Below are positions 40,369 through 50,603 of a stretch of 64,000 nucleotides of DNA, one piece after another. Numbering within the stretch: the first letter of the stretch is position 1; every line of letters begins with the position of its first letter. The position numbers and the translations under genes are program-made. The notes beneath the pieces are model-generated. The model worked only from the letters and a program-made list of their open reading frames with translations, was not told the origin of the DNA and did not search any database. Source of the DNA: Trichoplax sp. H2 (taxonomy: Eukaryota; Placozoa; Uniplacotomia; Trichoplacea). The stretch lies in contig NOWV01000076.1 of the NCBI GenBank assembly GCA_003344405.1, positions 186,001 to 250,000 on the forward strand, written 5' to 3'.

Positions 40369-41039
40369 CCATTAGCGAAATGAAATTTCAAAATTAGCCT
40401 CGTCCGAACCATTGCTTCAGCTTGGTACCCTTATAACATCCCAAGCCAACTTGCAGATTCAAAATAAAATTGAATCATGAAAAATAAAATGAATTTAGAA
40501 TTTTATAGATTCATGATCAGAGATAATAAGCAAGTTCTATAGTCTGCATAAGCTGAGGGAACTTGCCCATTTATTTGATCTATTTCAAATATATCAATTT
40601 ATAGATTACGTAGTTACTAATAAGACAACACCACGCTGTATACTGTAGTTCGAAGTGTTTGGACTGATTCTGCGTACTGTTGTGCAGTGAGTGCAGGATG
40701 TCTGCATCCGTCTGTCTGTATATACACCCACTTACGTGTACCACACTGACGACACCGTGCATTGTGCAAGAACTCGATCACTCTTGGACGGACAGACATG
40801 ATGTCATTCAAATCTTGGTCCAAACACTGCAATATGATCGATTCTGACTGAATTAACTGATTTTTTTTTATAAGTTAAGTAGTCGAACATTGAACCTTAT
40901 TATCTGTTACGAAATTTTTTCTTGGAAACAGTTATATAAGATCGTCCATCATTTAAAATTAGACCAAGTAGCCATTTTTCGACATTTTACGTCCTTCTTT
41001 GGCAAAAATAGGTCCGTCCATCCGCCAGCATGCTATGAT

Positions 41040-41145
41040 TGGGTAACAGTACAGTACAAGCGAGATCTTGATGGGCTGGTCCTGTCCGGACCGTCGTCTG
41101 AAGCCTCGTACTGTACTTCAAGTGTACTGTACTGTACTGTACGCC
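41040..41145. repeat. GTACAGTAC/GTACTGTAC cluster upstream of NDUFA2
   Basis: Contains ACAGTACAGTAC at about 41047 and three and a half GTACT units in a row near 41120, about 200 bp before the NDUFA2 ATG. The core is palindromic apart from its centre base. Function unknown. Confidence 0.7.
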
Positions 41146-41314
41146 ACGAGACGTAACGATACCAGTAGCGTTCTCGGAATGAAGAAATAGCTGTCTGGTG
41201 CGGCTCTTTCCATCCATAGTGATGTATGCTTTTGTTCCATTTGGCCCAGTTCAATATAGGCTAAACAGCAGCCCATAGTCCCCCCACTCTATTCCATCTG
41301 CTAGAGCAATCAAA

Positions 41315-43114
41315 ATGTCGTGGCGGCCAGCTTTGTCGCAAACGGTCAGAGAATTGCGAATCCATCTTTGCCAAAAGTCTTCAAGTAGTCAAGGAGCACG
41401 GTGAGCAATTCCACTATCAAATGATTGTTTGGTTGATATCTCTATGCATCGATTAAGGGATAGCCGGACGCGATCGGTGATGCAGTAATACGAATAGAAG
41501 GAGTTTTAAATCGAGAACGTTTTAGGCCTTGGAAACCATTTGAGATTCCGTCTTGAACGAGAAGGATATTGCGAAATGATGCTTCATAGGAGTCTAATTG
41601 TGGATTCTGCTGCGGCAATTTGCAGTAATTAGAGACGACTACATTATAGGATGCAGTAATTGGAAATACAAATGGTTCTCACTATGAAAATATGTTCGGA
41701 TAAGAGTAGCTTCAACAGCGTCGTTTGGCTAGTAAACGTTAGATTAGCTGAATGTTGTACTCGTGTACTTGGAAACTCCTAGCGCAAACAACATCTTGAG
41801 TGTGCAAGAGATTACTCTGGGTAGCCGAGAGTGAACTACCGTAGGCATATTATAGTGCAGTTATAATTGCTTAGTATAATTATTAGAGAAAATTCTGCTG
41901 GTTTTGCTGAACGTTAAACCAGTAAAAATGAACTCGATGAATCGATGTTATTCTCTCTTCGAGGAAGCAACTGTATACGTATTGATAGCCATTTTCCTAC
42001 CCATACTGTATTCGGATGATTGATTTTTCGTCTTGATGAAACATGCAGATCCACTCGGGGCGATAAGTTACTTCCTGATTCACTATCACCAATGCTAAAG
42101 TTTCAATATGCATTTTCTTGAATAGGAGTACATGCGACAGAATAATCGATTATAAAGTCCATTTGATCAGGCACTCAATAAATAGCTTGGATTCAATTCA
42201 GATTATTCTACGCTTGATTCATACTTGTTGTTCATACAAGTGATACTGTATTGACTGCCAATTCGATCACCATGGAACTAAGCCGAACTGTAATTAGTGA
42301 TATAACAAGATTACAACGCATTTACTATCTCTTTCTTGAGTTGAAGCTCAGCGTAACTAGACAAGCACTTTTAAAATTGATACAATCAATGTTCTACTCT
42401 TGAACTATCGTCAAAACAATCCAAGCGATTTGTGACAACGCAGGCATATCAATTAAATTCTAAATAAGACTAGAAAGTTTTCGTTTTAGTTCTTATGTAG
42501 TCCATTATAGTTCTCGTTTAATTTTGAAATATTCTTCATGTAATAGGCAATTCATCGAGAAGAATTATGTTCAATTGAAGAAGGATAATCCAAAATTGCC
42601 TATACTTATTCGAGAATGCAGCGGTGTTGAAGCAAAGATGTATGCTCGTTTTGGTAAGCCAAATTTGTATTTGGTAGCAACATTTCATATTGACTTGAAT
42701 CTCAAATACTGCAAGCATAATAAATAGCAGTAAATCTTTTAGAAATGTATACTGTTCGATCATATGATGGTTATCCAAAGAACATGAGATATGGATACTT
42801 GATAGATATAAATTTAATTGGTTATTAAATTAGTTTATGGCTTTTCTATAGAATGGTATCGACACTAGATGATGTAAACGTTGCCTTAAAACTTAAAAAC
42901 ATCTTTGTTTTACAATAGTATTTGAAGCTGCACTAGCGTAAAATGTTGGAATTGATCACATCTAATATTAATCAGGCTATAACAGGATCTTTTGCTAATC
43001 GTACTACTATTATTCTTGATAGCATACGGGAAAGAGGAAGTCTATACCATTGCTAACAAGAGCGAAAGTCAAATTCAAGATGTAATAAAGACATTAGCTC
43101 AAAATGCTGCTTAA
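41315..43114 (+). CDS. NDUFA2: NADH dehydrogenase [ubiquinone] 1 alpha subcomplex subunit 2
   Basis: Three exons (41315-41400, 42547-42653, 43023-43114) join in phase to 94 residues; the human protein has 99. The start [20 protein letters not shown] is followed by [20 protein letters not shown], then [14 protein letters not shown] and [10 protein letters not shown]. This is the B8/CI-B8 accessory subunit of mitochondrial complex I, with a thioredoxin-like fold, located in the matrix-facing peripheral arm. The Cys in HLCQ and the Cys in RECSG correspond to the conserved pair of the family. Donors are GTGAGC and GTAAGC; acceptors are TAG. The gene converges on RPS3A, with 1.4 kb between stop codons. 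A GTACAGTAC cluster lies upstream. Confidence 0.95.
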
Positions 43115-44483
43115 ACCAGAAAAAGTTATTTCTATCTTTTTTTAACTTGTTATAAGCTCACTATTAATACACACTCTCAACTGTACAGTACGATACTCTA
43201 ATGTCTTTACTATTTTATAGCGGTGCAAATAAAGTAACAAATGTTTAAACAGTGAACGTTATCAAAATCAAAAGCTAATTTAATAAGTGAAATAAGTTTT
43301 TGATCGCTGCCACTGATAGCTCTAACTCTTGAAGTCTAGATGAGCTGTACCACATATAATGAATGATGCAGTATACAGTAGCTATATATTCTGTGAGATT
43401 CAGAAGCTGAGGCTATAAAACTGGCTTGTAAGCTGTTGCTTTTATTGTCGTTTTATCTATTCGACATGCGATACTTGTATCTACTTCTAAAAACTGAATA
43501 AAATATTTCTTACAATTTTGTGTCTCTTAGCATAACCTGAACTTATACTAGCTAAGTTAGATCGTGCACTTGATAGGAATAAGGGCGTTCTAGCTGCAGA
43601 AAGAGCTATCAAGTAAATTGTAAGATTTTGTAAAAATCGACTGTTGATTCGATATATCCATTTCCTACAGTGGTACAGTAATACGAGTTAGAGGCTAAAT
43701 AGTTCAGTACAGTATATCTTCGACATAACGAATCAGTGATTAATAACTACTGTAATTAATTCCGACACTTTTTCATAAAACATCATTCACCCTCCTTCAA
43801 CATGCAGTGCTGTATATCTTAACGAGAGTTTTTTTGATAATTTTTTCTTTCTCATAATCTAGCATAATTATGACGACAGTTCATACAGTATTGCATTTCT
43901 TACAAACGACTGTTGATTCGATATATCCATTTCCCACAGTGGTACAGTAATACGAGTTAGAGGCTAAATAGTTCAGTACAGTATATCTTCGACATAACGA
44001 ATCATTTGATTAATAATTACTGTAATTAATTCCGACACTTTTTCATAAAACATCATTCACCCTCCTTCAACAAGCAGTACTGTATATCTTACGAGAGTTT
44101 TTTTCATAATTTGCCATAATTATGACGACAGTTCGTACAGTATTGCATTTCTTACCAACCTAAAACCGTCTTAATTGCGTCAAACACATCGTAACGTACA
44201 ATATTATCTCTAACGTTCTAATAAAATCACCACCACCCTTGCACCTACATTCTGAATATTTTATCATTTACAATCCGTCAAAAATATTACTTTCAATACT
44301 GTCACCCTCACTTATGCTACGGAGTGGAATAATGCTCTTCTACCATGATTTAAGTAATGTCCAAGAGACCGCACATGTTAGATTGGAGTACACATCAAAG
44401 ATTACCTTGTAAATTGAATAATGTACCATTGACATTTTATTTGTTAACTAAGAAACTGTACATGGTAAAAGTTGAATTAAGAT
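43115..44483. other. Spacer between convergent NDUFA2 and RPS3A
   Basis: No gene seen. It contains the two-copy 269-bp repeat listed separately and several GTACAGTA motifs. Confidence 0.6.
43638..44156. repeat. Two tandem copies of a ~269-bp unit
   Basis: Copy 1 is 43638-43906 and copy 2 is 43907-44156. Both start CGACTGTTGATTCGATATAT and run in parallel through GGTACAGTAATACGAG, TTCAGTACAGTATATC and CACCCTCCTTCAACA to GTATTGCATTTCTTAC. Identity is high apart from small deletions in copy 2. The unit itself contains the GTACAGTA motif. Confidence 0.9.
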
Positions 44484-46655
44484 TTAAACACTTTCTTGCA
44501 CTGGGGGTTCGTATCCATCGCGACGAACGGCAGAACCTGCATCACCACTGGAAGCAACGCCTTCACCATGTAATTCAAGCAATTTTGCAGCTGCAAAAGA
44601 TACAGGCATTATTATAAACATATATCTGATTTTGTTTAACCAAGTAGAGCCAAAATCAATCAAAACTTACTGTCAAGCTTTGGCTTTTTTAAAACCTTGA
44701 CTTTTCGAATGTAAACATCGTGTAATGGATAAATTGATTGACAAGACTTTTCAATGTCTTTGCCGATACTATCTGGGATTCTATAGGCAGATGCAATAAA
44801 ATTAATATACTTTACGTTAGCATGTATGTTGTAGATTGTTCGCTGCAAGCGGTTGAAACTATAAATGCAATAATTATAACAGTCTTGTATAACCCGCTCA
44901 AATCGTGATTCAATACAATTTCGAATAAAACTTACAATCTGTTGACTACTTCTTTCAGATCAATTGCTGAAACTTCTCGTGTAATGATATCAGTCATTTT
45001 TTTCCTGATAGAACGACACTGAGAAGTTTTGGCGTAGGCTGTTTTCTTTATTTGGTTGGGCCTCTTTTTAGTAAAACCAATAGCAAAGAATCTGAGCAAA
45101 TATCCATCAGTGGTCTTAGCATCAATATGGGCTTCAATTAATGTCTGTTGGGAAGTGGTCAAAGATGAGCAACATTAAAATTGCTGTTTGGTAACTTTTT
45201 CACATCAATACGGATGCAAGACTAACACATGATATTCATTGACTAAAACGAAATAGTCAAGCACAAGAACAATCCCAGCTGCATGAAATCTTATTCTATC
45301 CTTAATGCTGTATTCCATTTTTCAACAATAACTACACTACTATCATTTGAATCTAGTCATGGTTTCGAAGATAGTCAACATTACCTGCCATTTTTTAACA
45401 AGGGACTTCAATTTATCGGATGTCATACTCATGCCGTGGAAATTTGTTAAAACGCTCTTTCCCAATACTTCTTCAGCAATTAAGCGAAATTTCCTAAAGG
45501 CAATCTCTCCATTCTGCAAATCAGCCAAAGAAACCTCGAATACGCGGCCCTTCAAACCGTCCGAAGCGATTTCTGTAAACGAAGCAAGATAGCGTAATTA
45601 CATATGGCTGTTTTATGATCCTTATTCTACCGAGAGAAAAGATACTTTGCTGCAATTGGAGTCTTTATTGTAGAGTAAACCTGAATTGATGTTATATAAG
45701 GTCTAGAATACGTACTTGTTCCGCTGGTGCGATTGACGAGAGTTTTACCGATGTTACGAACAGCAAATTGCGAAGGTGCTTTAACATCATACCAGTCCTT
45801 TTTAGTGAAGGGGTCAATTCTGTATTTGAAATAGAGTCGAAACAAGTCTTAGTTCATCCGTGATGGATCACTTTGTACAAAATTACTTTTTACTTGCATC
45901 AATACAGCAGTTAAGAAACCAAGAGAAGAATTTTGAATACAATACATATTTTTTAGGTGGGAATGAATTTGGATTTCCACCTCTCACATCAAAAAAGGCC
46001 TAGCAATCTAGCAGGACAGTACAGTTCGAGTATAAAAGCATGAAATGTTAACATCGAATGATTTCTATCTCGTGTACGTAGCCTGAAAGGGTTGATACCT
46101 ATTGTAGATTGTATTTCTCTATGCAAAAACTAATCAGACCCATTGATGGATCCTATCGTATGTAAACTATCCCAATGTAAAGTTGACGGTGAGCAGCTGT
46201 AATCCATCGATTCAATCCAGGTTTACTGTATTGTACAGCACACTTCAATTCTTCTCATGACTACTGTACTACAGGGTGTGAAATCGGTAAAAGTCAGGAA
46301 TAAGCATACATTTCCTTCCACTAAAGTATAGTAAGGCCCATTAGCATAGCGTTGAATACTTTATCAAGGCCTATACTATTTGAAAAGCAAGATAGCGTTG
46401 ATCTATGTAGCCCCTAGCCAGCCATAATGACGGTCAAGTTGTACCAAGTCGCAACGTGAACTGTATTTGTTAAAAGCGTGGTGGGTGAAATGGATCATCC
46501 AGAAATCACGGTCATCGTCGCATGAATAGCTAAAATAACAGTTTTACCATGGAGATAACTAGCATCTTTATGAAATAAAACAGAATTGGATCTTACATCT
46601 TCTTCTTTTGCCCCTTTTTTCCTTTAGTGAGTCTCTTATTTTTACCGACCGCCAT
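44484..46655 (-). CDS. RPS3A: 40S ribosomal protein S3a (eS1)
   Basis: Six exons join in phase to 258 residues; human RPS3A has 264. Coordinates: 46655-46597, 45819-45716, 45572-45385, 45144-44936, 44780-44671 and 44590-44484. Start [12 protein letters not shown], then [101 protein letters not shown] and the ending EPPVQESV. It is a small-subunit protein near the mRNA exit and platform. All splice sites are GT-AG. On the mRNA strand a pyrimidine tract, CCTTTTCGCTTC (46694-46683), sits about 30 nt before the ATG and could be a 5' TOP start, typical of translationally controlled ribosomal-protein mRNAs. The frame stays open upstream of the ATG, but that part is repeat-derived. Vertebrate RPS3A introns host SNORD73; no clear C/D-box pair was found here by eye. 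Confidence 0.97.
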
Positions 46656-46740
46656 GGTTGATCTACGATACGGTTCGACGTAGAAGCGAAAAGGAACGAT
46701 TACGCCTGCTAAGCTAGCATTACCCTCATCACGATCCGTG

Positions 46741-47163
46741 ACGACAGTATCACGTGACGCAGACTTGCAGTACCTGTCCTGCGTAGAACATGTGGTACAG
46801 TAGGGTGTACAGTACAGCGCGTTACAGTATACAGTACAGAGCAGTACTGTACTATCGAGATAAAAGAAAGAGCCTTTCTTCTCTACAGTCCGTACAGTAC
46901 ATACCGTACTGTACAGTACTGTAGAGAAGAAGATGGACTCCATAAGATTGAGGACCGATTCAATTCAAGCAATCAGTAACGACAGTATCACGTGATGAGG
47001 ACTTGCCGTACCGTAGTGTCCTGCGTAGAATATGTGATACGGTAGGGTGTACAGTACGTTACAGTACTGTATACCGTACTGTCGAGATAAAAGAAAGAGC
47101 CTTTCTTCTCTACAGTACTGTAGAGAAGAAGATGGACTCCATAAGATTGAGGACCGACCCAAT
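46741..47163. promoter_or_regulatory. Tandemly duplicated upstream module of RPS3A/NRF1 with E-boxes and palindromes
   Basis: Copy 1 (about 46741-46979) and copy 2 (about 46980-47163) share, in order, ACAGTATCACGTGA, GTCCTGCGTAGAA.ATGTG, GTAGGGTGTACAGTAC, TCGAGATAAAAGAAAGAGCC, a palindromic TTCTTCTCTACAG..CTGTAGAGAAGAA, and ATGGACTCCATAAGATTGAG. Each copy has one CACGTG E-box (46751-46756 and 46989-46994). The module lies 90-500 bp upstream of the RPS3A ATG and about 1 kb before NRF1. Regulatory function is inferred from position. Confidence 0.6.
47103..47130. repeat. Perfect 28-bp palindrome
   Basis: Each half is TTCTTCTCTACAGT, and the second half is its exact reverse complement with no spacer. 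The first module copy holds the same arms (46876-46888 and 46919-46931) around a 30-base insert itself rich in GTACAGTAC/GTACTGTAC, so it could fold as a longer cruciform. Confidence 0.95.
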
Positions 47164-47324
47164 TCAAGCAAAAGCTACAGGAAAAATAAAACAATATGCA
47201 GTAATATGAACGATCATTTCTGAAATAAAACATGCATGAATTGATAAAGCAGCTTCTGGTGGGTCGTTCAAAGTACTATTGCGCACTACAGTATGAATCC
47301 ATTTTTGCTGTGTTGAACTACGCT

Positions 47325-47770
47325 ACAGTGTACAGTACCATCACCATCGCTCCTGCAAGGATGGACTACTGGAAAAGAACGACATTGCGGTACTGTATCG
47401 CATACAGTACTGTACACTAGTGGTGTTGAGCTTGAGATTGGAACCAGAAACAAGCAACTATGTACTTTTCTGCATCTTTGCATGGAAGCAAGTCAGAATA
47501 ATTGTCCATTTCTCTGCAATATACAGGTAATGTAGGAGTATGCCCACTTCAGTGTGTTGTGTATTTATATTGGTTTCTGTCACGGAATCCAGGTTACTAC
47601 AAATCCTAACATTAAAAAATGATGTTATATGACGCCATTGTAGAACATTGGAATTGACCAGTCCTCCATGTGACCTGTGGCCAGGCAGTCTACCATAGTT
47701 TGTACTGTGCTTTACCGTACATGTACTGTGTTGATTGCAGTAAAAACATCAGGCGGTACAGTACAACCAC
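47325..47770. repeat. GTACAGTAC-type repeats upstream of NRF1
   Basis: Motifs at about 47327 (ACAGTGTACAGTACC), 47400 (CATACAGTACTGTACAC), 47700-47730 (GTACTGTG..CCGTACATGTACTG) and 47755 (GGTACAGTACAACC). They lie 350-800 bp before the NRF1 ATG. The minus-strand open frame at 47791-48021 in the same interval has no recognisable domain and is not called. Confidence 0.6.
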
Positions 47771-48125
47771 TGTAGAAATTGACGCGGCCATTAAATACTG
47801 ACGCTGAGCAAAATTACAACATTTGAAGTTTTTTGTGCGCAAGGCTGAAGATTAGTGAAGAAGAAATCGCGCATCTTTTTTACTGAGTCTGCTCGAAAAG
47901 TAAGTTGAGAAAGGAATAGACGTAATCCAAGTTGAATGATACAGCCACAACGATTGCTGTTGTGCTCGTGGAAATGTTTCCAACCAAAAGAATTTCTCTC
48001 TCGCTTAACTAATTTTTCCATTTCTTTTTTTTCCTTTTTTCATCCACCATGGCACTACTTTGCAATCATTCCGCTTTTGTGAACAATTTTGGCGGGCAAA
48101 TAGTTGTTTGTCTACAGAAATCACC

Positions 48126-49355
48126 ATGTCAGACGATCGATCAGAGCCTTCATCACCTGAATCAGCGTACGACGATGGCCAACTACTGAATCCGAACATG
48201 AATGATGAGATTACCAATCAGTTAGCAATTTCAGGTCCGGTTGGTGTAGCGGCTGCTGCTGCTGTGGCTACTGGCCGTAAGCGTAAAAGAGGCCACACGT
48301 TTGAGACCAATCCATCCATTCGTAAAAGACAACAGACTCGTCTTCTACGGAAGATGCGTGATGTTTTGGATGAATATACCGTTCGCGTTGGACAACAAGC
48401 CGCGATAATATGTTGTACACCAAGCAAGCCCAATGAGATTTTCAAAGCTTTTGGCGCAAAGCCGTTAGAAGATGTATTAAGAAATCTAAAACCGGTAATC
48501 ATGCAAAATTTAGATAATGCTTTACAACAACAAGCACCCCAAGTACAGCAAGATAACACTGGCTTATTCGAGTTACCACCTCTTGTTTGCGATGGGATAC
48601 CTACTCCAGTAGATAAAATGACTCAGGCGCAGTTGAGGGCATTTATTCCATTAATGCTCAAGTATTCTACTGGCCGTGGCAAGCCTGGATGGGGCAAGGA
48701 ATCGTTAAAACCTGCGTGGTGGCCCAAAGATTTACCTTGGCAAAATGTACGAAGTGATGCTAGAAGTGAAGAAGAGAAACAACGTGTTCCCTGGACGCAA
48801 GCATTAAGGGATATTATTAAAAGTTGTTACAAACATCATGGACGGGAAGATCTTCTACCTGAATTTACTGATGCTGCGGAATTGAAAAAAGGCCCTAGTG
48901 CACATTATGCCTCTCAACATATGATTCAAATTAATAATGGAGACGGCACTGTCACAGTATTATCGCTTGATCCATCACAAGGTATACCTGATGCAACGGA
49001 AACATCACAAGCCATTGCTGCTTTAAAAGCACAGGGTGATCTTGGCTTGACCAGTGGACAGCAAGGTGTGACCATCGAATTTCATGGTTCTTCTATGATG
49101 GTTCCACAGCAAACTGGAGAGGTGACTGCAGCAGAAGTACTTGCAGGATCACTCCAGCATGATCATAACACTGGTAATTTGGTTGAAGCCCACGAACATA
49201 ATCAACAAGTAGTTCAAATGCACCAGCAAACTTCATCTTCTCAAGGCCACCACATTCCTGGTTTGCCTCGTGTTACGATGGCGAATTCTGTCATCAATGA
49301 TCAGAGCGAGGTCCCGTCAGCTTCAGAAGCTGTAGAAGTTGTTACCATGAATTAA
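48126..49355 (+). CDS. NRF1: Nuclear respiratory factor 1 homologue
   Basis: A single uninterrupted frame of 409 residues. The NRF1/EWG DNA-binding and dimerisation region is unmistakable: GRKRKRGHTFETNPSIRKRQ, QTRLLRKMRDVLDEYTVRVG, PSKPNEIFKAFGAKPLEDV, VDKMTQAQLRAFIPLMLKYS, TGRGKPGWGKESLKPAWWPK, SYKHHGRED-type and related segments. The C-terminal third is Gln/His-rich and much less conserved, and the protein is shorter than vertebrate NRF1 (about 503). In vertebrates NRF1 binds GCGCA..GCGC sites and drives genes of respiration and mtDNA maintenance. I chose the ATG at 48126 (context ATCACCATGT) because homology begins there and because TTGTCTACAG|AAATC, a good 3' splice site, ends 8 nt before it. 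The upstream in-frame ATG at 48060 would lie in that intron, and a further upstream ATG at 48050 opens a different frame. The vertebrate CDS has several introns; none is seen here. Confidence 0.97.
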   Translation: MSDDRSEPSSPESAYDDGQLLNPNMNDEITNQLAISGPVGVAAAAAVATGRKRKRGHTFETNPSIRKRQQTRLLRKMRDVLDEYTVRVGQQAAIICCTPSKPNEIFKAFGAKPLEDVLRNLKPVIMQNLDNALQQQAPQVQQDNTGLFELPPLVCDGIPTPVDKMTQAQLRAFIPLMLKYSTGRGKPGWGKESLKPAWWPKDLPWQNVRSDARSEEEKQRVPWTQALRDIIKSCYKHHGREDLLPEFTDAAELKKGPSAHYASQHMIQINNGDGTVTVLSLDPSQGIPDATETSQAIAALKAQGDLGLTSGQQGVTIEFHGSSMMVPQQTGEVTAAEVLAGSLQHDHNTGNLVEAHEHNQQVVQMHQQTSSSQGHHIPGLPRVTMANSVINDQSEVPSASEAVEVVTMN

Positions 49356-50218
49356 TTATGCGGGGTATACCCTTATTTTAGAATTTTGTTGTATTTTGAT
49401 CGTAGTGCTATAAATACAGTATAAACTTGGATCTTACTATACAGTATAGTACGACTACAAGCTTGGATGCAATGGAGTTGATTTTTAGCTACGAAAAGCC
49501 AGCTGTTTTTGCTATCGAAAGTTCAATTGACTCGTTGCTATCAGATCGGTTCAAATGAATTTAGCGCATAATAACTTATCAGGACTTAAAAATGCGCACA
49601 GTATTATTAATAATATTGTTGTGATGACGATGCGATACAGTGCATGGGCTGGCAACCTTTCAATGACTATCTTATACAATTTACAAGCGGTATTTTGCAA
49701 TTATATACAATTATGAACATCGATATAACTACACTTTAAATATTAGTCTCTCGAATTTAGAACAAGTGTAACGCATATGAATCTGTAAATTTGAAAATTA
49801 AAGCTCTGTAATTACTGCAGGACATACCTTTATGTTTATGATAGTGTCGTATGTCTGATACAGTGATGTGTAGACAGGAAATTGACAAACTGGTGATTAT
49901 TAAGCTCGTGATTGGTACTGATCAGTGAAACCTGCAGTTGTATGCTTGATGTTACGAATGTATTGCAATAAATAAATAAATAGATTAATGTCACTTTGAA
50001 AACATCAGAGCGTTGAATCTAATGGCATCGAATGCCAAGCTCAAATGCTTCCTCGTATGAATTGATCTTGCACGTTCAGCATCATCTGGCTTTATCTGAA
50101 ACTGTACCTAGTAAAAAAAAATTATCTAATTTAAATATGGTGTAGTAAATGCTGGCAGCTCAATTTGGAGATGAAAGAGTTGTGCATGAATAAATACGAT
50201 ATTTGTCACTTACCTGGT
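49356..50218. other. NRF1 3' flank to 5S rRNA gene
   Basis: No further gene seen. Contains AT-rich 3' UTR-like sequence, including an AATAAATAAATA stretch near 49968-49980 that could serve polyadenylation, and an ATACAGTATAGTACG motif near 49440. Confidence 0.5.
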
Positions 50219-50338
50219 GTCTACGACCACATCATGTTGAATACACCCGTTCTCGTCTGATCACGGAAGTTAAGCAGCATCGAGCGAGGTTAGTACTTAG
50301 ATGGGTGACCGCTTGGGAATACCTCGTGCCGTAGACGT
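50219..50338 (+). rRNA. 5S ribosomal RNA
   Basis: About 120 nt starting GTCTACGACCAC and ending near GCCGTAGACGT; the two ends pair as helix I. The conserved internal control elements are present: AAGTTAAGCAGC (box A region) and GATGGGTGACCGCTTGGGAA (box C), with TTAGTACTTAG before it. RNA polymerase III transcribes it from internal promoters through TFIIIA. A T6 run follows. Only one copy lies in this window, so it is either a dispersed 5S gene or an isolated member of a family. Confidence 0.97.
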
Positions 50339-50345
50339 TCTCAAA

Positions 50346-50351
50346 TTTTTT
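50346..50351 (+). terminator. Pol III oligo-T terminator of 5S rRNA
   Basis: Six T residues, 8 nt after the mature 3' end, the usual Pol III stop signal. Confidence 0.85.
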
Positions 50352-50569
50352 CTACTTCAGTTTTCCTATTGGAACTAATCAAATGCTGCATGCTAATATT
50401 TTTATTCCAATTTCTCCCCACTGTTGACGATTCATATTGGACTCGAATGGATTTTTCCATTTTTCTTATTTACTGCGTAATTGATGCAAAATCGGATTTG
50501 AAGAACGAGTCAGACTACTGTACAGTGTACAGTACTGTTGAATACTGTAAGGAAGACAATGTACACTGT

Positions 50570-50603
50570 AAGACCTCTATACTGTACTGTGTACAGAGGT
50601 CTT
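50570..50603. repeat. Inverted repeat in a GTACTGTAC cluster
   Basis: Arms AAGACCTCT and AGAGGTCTT pair perfectly over nine bases, and pairing continues with one mismatch into the ATAC/GTAC bases. The loop is TGTACTGT-type sequence. It sits about 230 bp past the 5S gene. Confidence 0.8.

Larger units (their letters stand above)
38893..41314. other. Region upstream of NDUFA2
   Basis: No firm gene. A minus-strand frame at 39925-40224 (99 codons, no ATG at its head) is unassigned and partly overlaps the duplicated block at 40145. Bases 40590-41250 are richer in GC and hold overlapping frames on both strands that follow the GTACAGTAC repeats; none looks like a protein. The change from repeat-poor to GTACAGTAC-rich sequence happens here. 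Confidence 0.5.

Noticed and set aside
40580-41254. Overlapping open frames on both strands
   Set aside because: Frames are open because of the repeat composition (Tyr/Ser/Thr/Val/Cys-rich products from GTACAGT); no domain or splice support.
45820-46596. C/D-box snoRNA in an RPS3A intron, expected from vertebrates
   Set aside because: No convincing TGATGA/CTGA pair with flanking stem was visible in this or the other RPS3A introns.
46656-46943. Open frame extending RPS3A upstream of its usual start
   Set aside because: It translates the GTACAGTAC repeats; the MAVGKNK start is that of the family.
47791-48021. 76-codon minus-strand ORF upstream of NRF1
   Set aside because: Starts with ATG but has no recognisable motif and overlaps the likely NRF1 5' region; treated as chance.
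48060-48125. Upstream in-frame ATG for NRF1
   Set aside because: A strong CAG acceptor at 48117 places it in an intron, and NRF1-type sequence starts after 48126.
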